Assembly (NCBI GenBank): GCA_947474005.1
Contig: CANJHI010000046.1
Coordinates: 1 to 32,994 of the forward strand
Direction of reading: 5' to 3'
DNA: 32,994 nt
Origin: Alphaproteobacteria bacterium
GTDB taxonomy: Bacteria > Pseudomonadota > Alphaproteobacteria > Reyranellales > Reyranellaceae
Each line of letters starts with the position of its first letter. The stretch's first letter is position 1. The notes beneath the pieces were generated by a model that was not told where the DNA came from, made no database searches, and saw only the letters and a program-made list of their open reading frames with translations. Made by a program: the position numbers and the translations under genes. Of this stretch, positions 31,141-32,994 are shown one piece after another.

Positions 31141-31929
31141 CTACTTAATCGTGATCTCCGTACCACCCAGGCCCTCGAACTCCGTCCGGGCGACACCCGT
31201 CCCCGGTAGGAACGCCGGCGGATGAACGGACCCGGTGAGCACCAGGTCGCCCGCCTTGAGGTGCCGGCCGTGACTGTTGAGCTTGTTGGCGAGCCAGGCG
31301 AGCGAGATCAGCGCGCTGCCCATGACGGCGCTGCCGAGTCCGTGGGCCAGTTCCTTGCCGTCGAGCGTCGAGCGGCCTTTGAGACTCGGGAATTCGAGTT
31401 TCTGCCAGTCCTTGATTTCGGTGCCGACCACGAGGGCTGCCTGCAGCACATTGTCGGCGATGCGCGCGGGCCCGGTCATCTTGGTGACGTCGAGGTAGCG
31501 GTTGTCGACCAGCTCCATGCCGCAATAGAGGTTGCCGACGTGGGCACGGATGGAGTCGGCAGTGTATGGCGCGCCGCCCGCCGGCGCATCCTTCGAAATG
31601 CGCGCGACAAGTTCGGGTTCGATGCCAGGCTTGAGCGGCCATCCCTTCTCGAACACCGCGCCGCTTTCGCGCAAGCCACTCTGGTAGATGCCGGCAAAGA
31701 CCGGGCCCGAGAGTTTCAGCGGCTCGTATTGTTGCGGCAGCGTCAGCGCCACCTTCCAGCCGGCGAACCTGTCGCCCGCGGCAGCGAAAAGATCGTGGAT
31801 GGCAAACTGCACCTTGTAGGCGTCGGATTCCGACAGGCCGGCGGTCGCCGCGACGATGTCCATCGGCTTCTGCGAGCGGCGGCCCTCGGCGATCTTCTCG
31901 GCCAGTGCGGCGATTTCCTTGGCATCCAC
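31141..31929 (-). CDS. MhpD-like 2-keto-4-pentenoate hydratase / related decarboxylase
   Basis: A 262-residue FAH-fold enzyme of the MhpD/DmpH group, which hydrates or decarboxylates 2-hydroxy-dienoates from meta-cleavage. It shows KVQFAIHDLFAAAGDRFAGWKV, the metal region KPGIEPELVARI (Glu pair), YCGMELVDNRY, and the closing LKAGDLVLTGSVHPP with the GLGGTEITI end. The start is set at GTG 31927-31929, where GGGAG lies 8 nt upstream and the length equals MhpD; ATG at 31995 would add 22 residues that overlap a candidate promoter. It could serve the aromatic operon 14 kb away, though it is not linked to it. Confidence 0.83.
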   Translation of the reverse strand: MDAKEIAALAEKIAEGRRSQKPMDIVAATAGLSESDAYKVQFAIHDLFAAAGDRFAGWKVALTLPQQYEPLKLSGPVFAGIYQSGLRESGAVFEKGWPLKPGIEPELVARISKDAPAGGAPYTADSIRAHVGNLYCGMELVDNRYLDVTKMTGPARIADNVLQAALVVGTEIKDWQKLEFPSLKGRSTLDGKELAHGLGSAVMGSALISLAWLANKLNSHGRHLKAGDLVLTGSVHPPAFLPGTGVARTEFEGLGGTEITIK

Positions 31930-31960
31930 GGCGGTTCTCCCTCGATCTAGCGTTGGCACT

Positions 31961-31988
31961 TTTGTACTTCGCCACGGTCCCGACTCAA
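31961..31988 (-). promoter_or_regulatory. Candidate promoter of the hydratase operon
   Basis: On the minus strand TTGAGT (31983-31988) and TACAAA (31961-31966) are 16 nt apart, placing the start site about 25 nt before the GTG of the hydratase. The rest of the 147-bp divergent gap up to the glycosyltransferase shows no clear element. Confidence 0.4.
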
Positions 31989-32076
31989 AGCTCATGTTCT
32001 GCTCCCCCTTCGCTGCAATTTCGCCACCGGCGGCAAGCCTTGCCCGACAGTGGATGCGGCGCGACAATGGAAGTTC

Positions 32077-32994
32077 ATGATCGACACCCTGATAACCGTC
32101 TGCCTGGGCTTCGTGTTGCTGGGCATGGTGCCGACCCTGGCCACCTTCGCGCAGTTCCTGCTCGTCGGCCTGCACGGGCGGTGGAATCACTATCCGAAGT
32201 GCGCCGACCATACGCCGCGCGTGGCCTTCATCCTGCCAGCCTGGAACGAGGCCGACGTGCTGGGCGCCAGCATCGATTCGCTGATGGGTATCGACTACCC
32301 GGCCGGCGCGTGGCGCCTCTACATCGTCGACGACGCCAGCACCGACAACACGCCCGAGGTCATGCGCGGGAAGATGGCGCAGTATCCGGGGTCGGTGTTC
32401 CACCTGCGGCGCGAGAAAGGCGGCCAGGGCAAGGCGCACACGCTCAACCACGGCATCCACGAGATCCTGGCCGACGACTGGGCCGAGGCGATCATGATCA
32501 TGGATGCCGACGTGCTGTTCGAGCGCACGACGCTGCGGCGCATGGCGCGGCATTTCGCCGACCCGGAGGTCGGCGGCGTCACGGCCTACGTGAAGGAAGG
32601 CAGCGAGCCCGCCAGCCTTCTCTCGCGCTTCATCGCCTTCGAATACGTGACGGCGCAGGCGGCGGCGCGGCGGGCGCAGAACGTGGCCGGCGGCATTCCC
32701 TGCATGGCCGGCGGCGCGCAGCTCCACAGCCGCGAGAACCTGCTCGCGATCGGCGGCCGGATCGATACCAGCACGCTCGCCGAGGACACCTACACTACCA
32801 TCAAGACGCAGATCTGCGGCCGCCGCGCCCTGTTCGATCCCAATGCCATCGTGTGGGCCGAGGAGCCCGACAGCCTGACCGCGCTGTGGAAGCAGCGGCT
32901 GCGCTGGGGACGCGGCAACTTGCAGATTACCATGGCCTTCCGCGACCTCTGGTTCCGGCCGAGCCGCAGCGCCCATTTCGGCAATGTCGCCTTC
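32077..32994 (+). CDS. Family 2 processive glycosyltransferase, N-terminal 306 residues (cut by window end)
   Basis: An open frame from ATG 32077 to the window end encodes a membrane glycosyltransferase of the cellulose synthase/PgaC type. A first membrane span lies at about 4-31, and the GT-A domain then begins PRVAFILPAWNEADVL. All processive motifs are present: VDDAS (Asp85-86), MDADV (Asp143 and Asp145), LAEDT (Glu236-Asp237) and the Q-x-x-R-W box QRLRW (273-277). The further membrane spans expected in the family would lie beyond the window. The ribosome site is weak. It probably builds a beta-linked polysaccharide or glycan; the sugar is unknown. Confidence 0.85.
   Translation, partial: MIDTLITVCLGFVLLGMVPTLATFAQFLLVGLHGRWNHYPKCADHTPRVAFILPAWNEADVLGASIDSLMGIDYPAGAWRLYIVDDASTDNTPEVMRGKMAQYPGSVFHLRREKGGQGKAHTLNHGIHEILADDWAEAIMIMDADVLFERTTLRRMARHFADPEVGGVTAYVKEGSEPASLLSRFIAFEYVTAQAAARRAQNVAGGIPCMAGGAQLHSRENLLAIGGRIDTSTLAEDTYTTIKTQICGRRALFDPNAIVWAEEPDSLTALWKQRLRWGRGNLQITMAFRDLWFRPSRSAHFGNVAF

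Noticed and set aside
31141..32976. Very long minus-strand frame (611 codons) spanning the hydratase gene and the start of the glycosyltransferase gene
   Set aside because: Only the part below about 31929 matches a known family. The rest is Arg/Ala/Gly-rich low-complexity sequence antisense to a clear glycosyltransferase with all its motifs.
1..32994. CRISPR array, tRNA/rRNA genes, prophage or IS transposase
   Set aside because: No regularly spaced repeats, no cloverleaf or ribosomal RNA motifs, and no DDE, tyrosine recombinase or phage structural proteins were seen on either strand.

Overview
The window is high-GC DNA from an alphaproteobacterium, probably a Rhodospirillales/Hyphomicrobiales-type soil or water bacterium. 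Several features point there: the gene order cysG-DUF2849-cysI-DUF934, the xseB-ispA-dxs isoprenoid operon, a small heat-shock gene with a ROSE-like leader, and a GAAC-N7-GAAC LexA-type box. Genes are dense, often overlapping by 1-11 nt, and most intergenic gaps are under 100 nt. I see no rRNA, tRNA, CRISPR array or classical transposase.

Layout. (a) 1-4130: the tail of an unknown protein, then a minus-strand siroheme and assimilatory sulfite-reduction operon: a 35-aa membrane peptide, cysG, DUF2849, cysI, DUF934. (b) 4264-5420: a heat-inducible Hsp20 gene with its own promoter, thermosensor-like leader and terminator, then a VOC-fold protein. (c) 5422-17480: eleven tightly packed minus-strand genes that read as one catabolic operon. 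A branched-chain-type ABC importer (livK, livH, a livM-livG fusion, livF) is followed by a GntR regulator, a tandem VOC protein, a molybdenum-hydroxylase large subunit without its usual partner subunits, two FAH-superfamily enzymes, an extradiol ring-cleavage dioxygenase and a PcaC-like protein. Together they suggest uptake, hydroxylation, ring opening and side-chain hydrolysis or decarboxylation of an aromatic or heteroaromatic acid. The substrate cannot be read from sequence.

(d) 17686-21937: a zinc alcohol dehydrogenase translationally coupled to an RsmC-like rRNA methyltransferase, then tlyA, a short-chain dehydrogenase and a 1-Cys peroxiredoxin. (e) 21961-22407: a 447-bp cassette in which a DUF559 (Vsr-like nuclease fold) gene lies exactly between two inverted copies of a palindromic repeat. 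The second copy encodes the last eight residues and places the stop codon in its hairpin loop. This is the strongest candidate for an under-described system here. (f) 22424-25557: dxs, ispA, xseB. (g) 25819-32994: an IclR regulator, a PaaI-type thioesterase, an orphan protein, a RibD_C-type reductase, a two-gene VOC/GyrI-like operon with a strong promoter and a palindromic operator but no adjacent regulator, a 2'-5' RNA ligase-family gene with a LexA-type box over its -10 element, two small unknown proteins, an MhpD-like hydratase, and the first 306 codons of a processive family-2 glycosyltransferase.

All assignments come from reading motifs and layout by eye. No database search was run.
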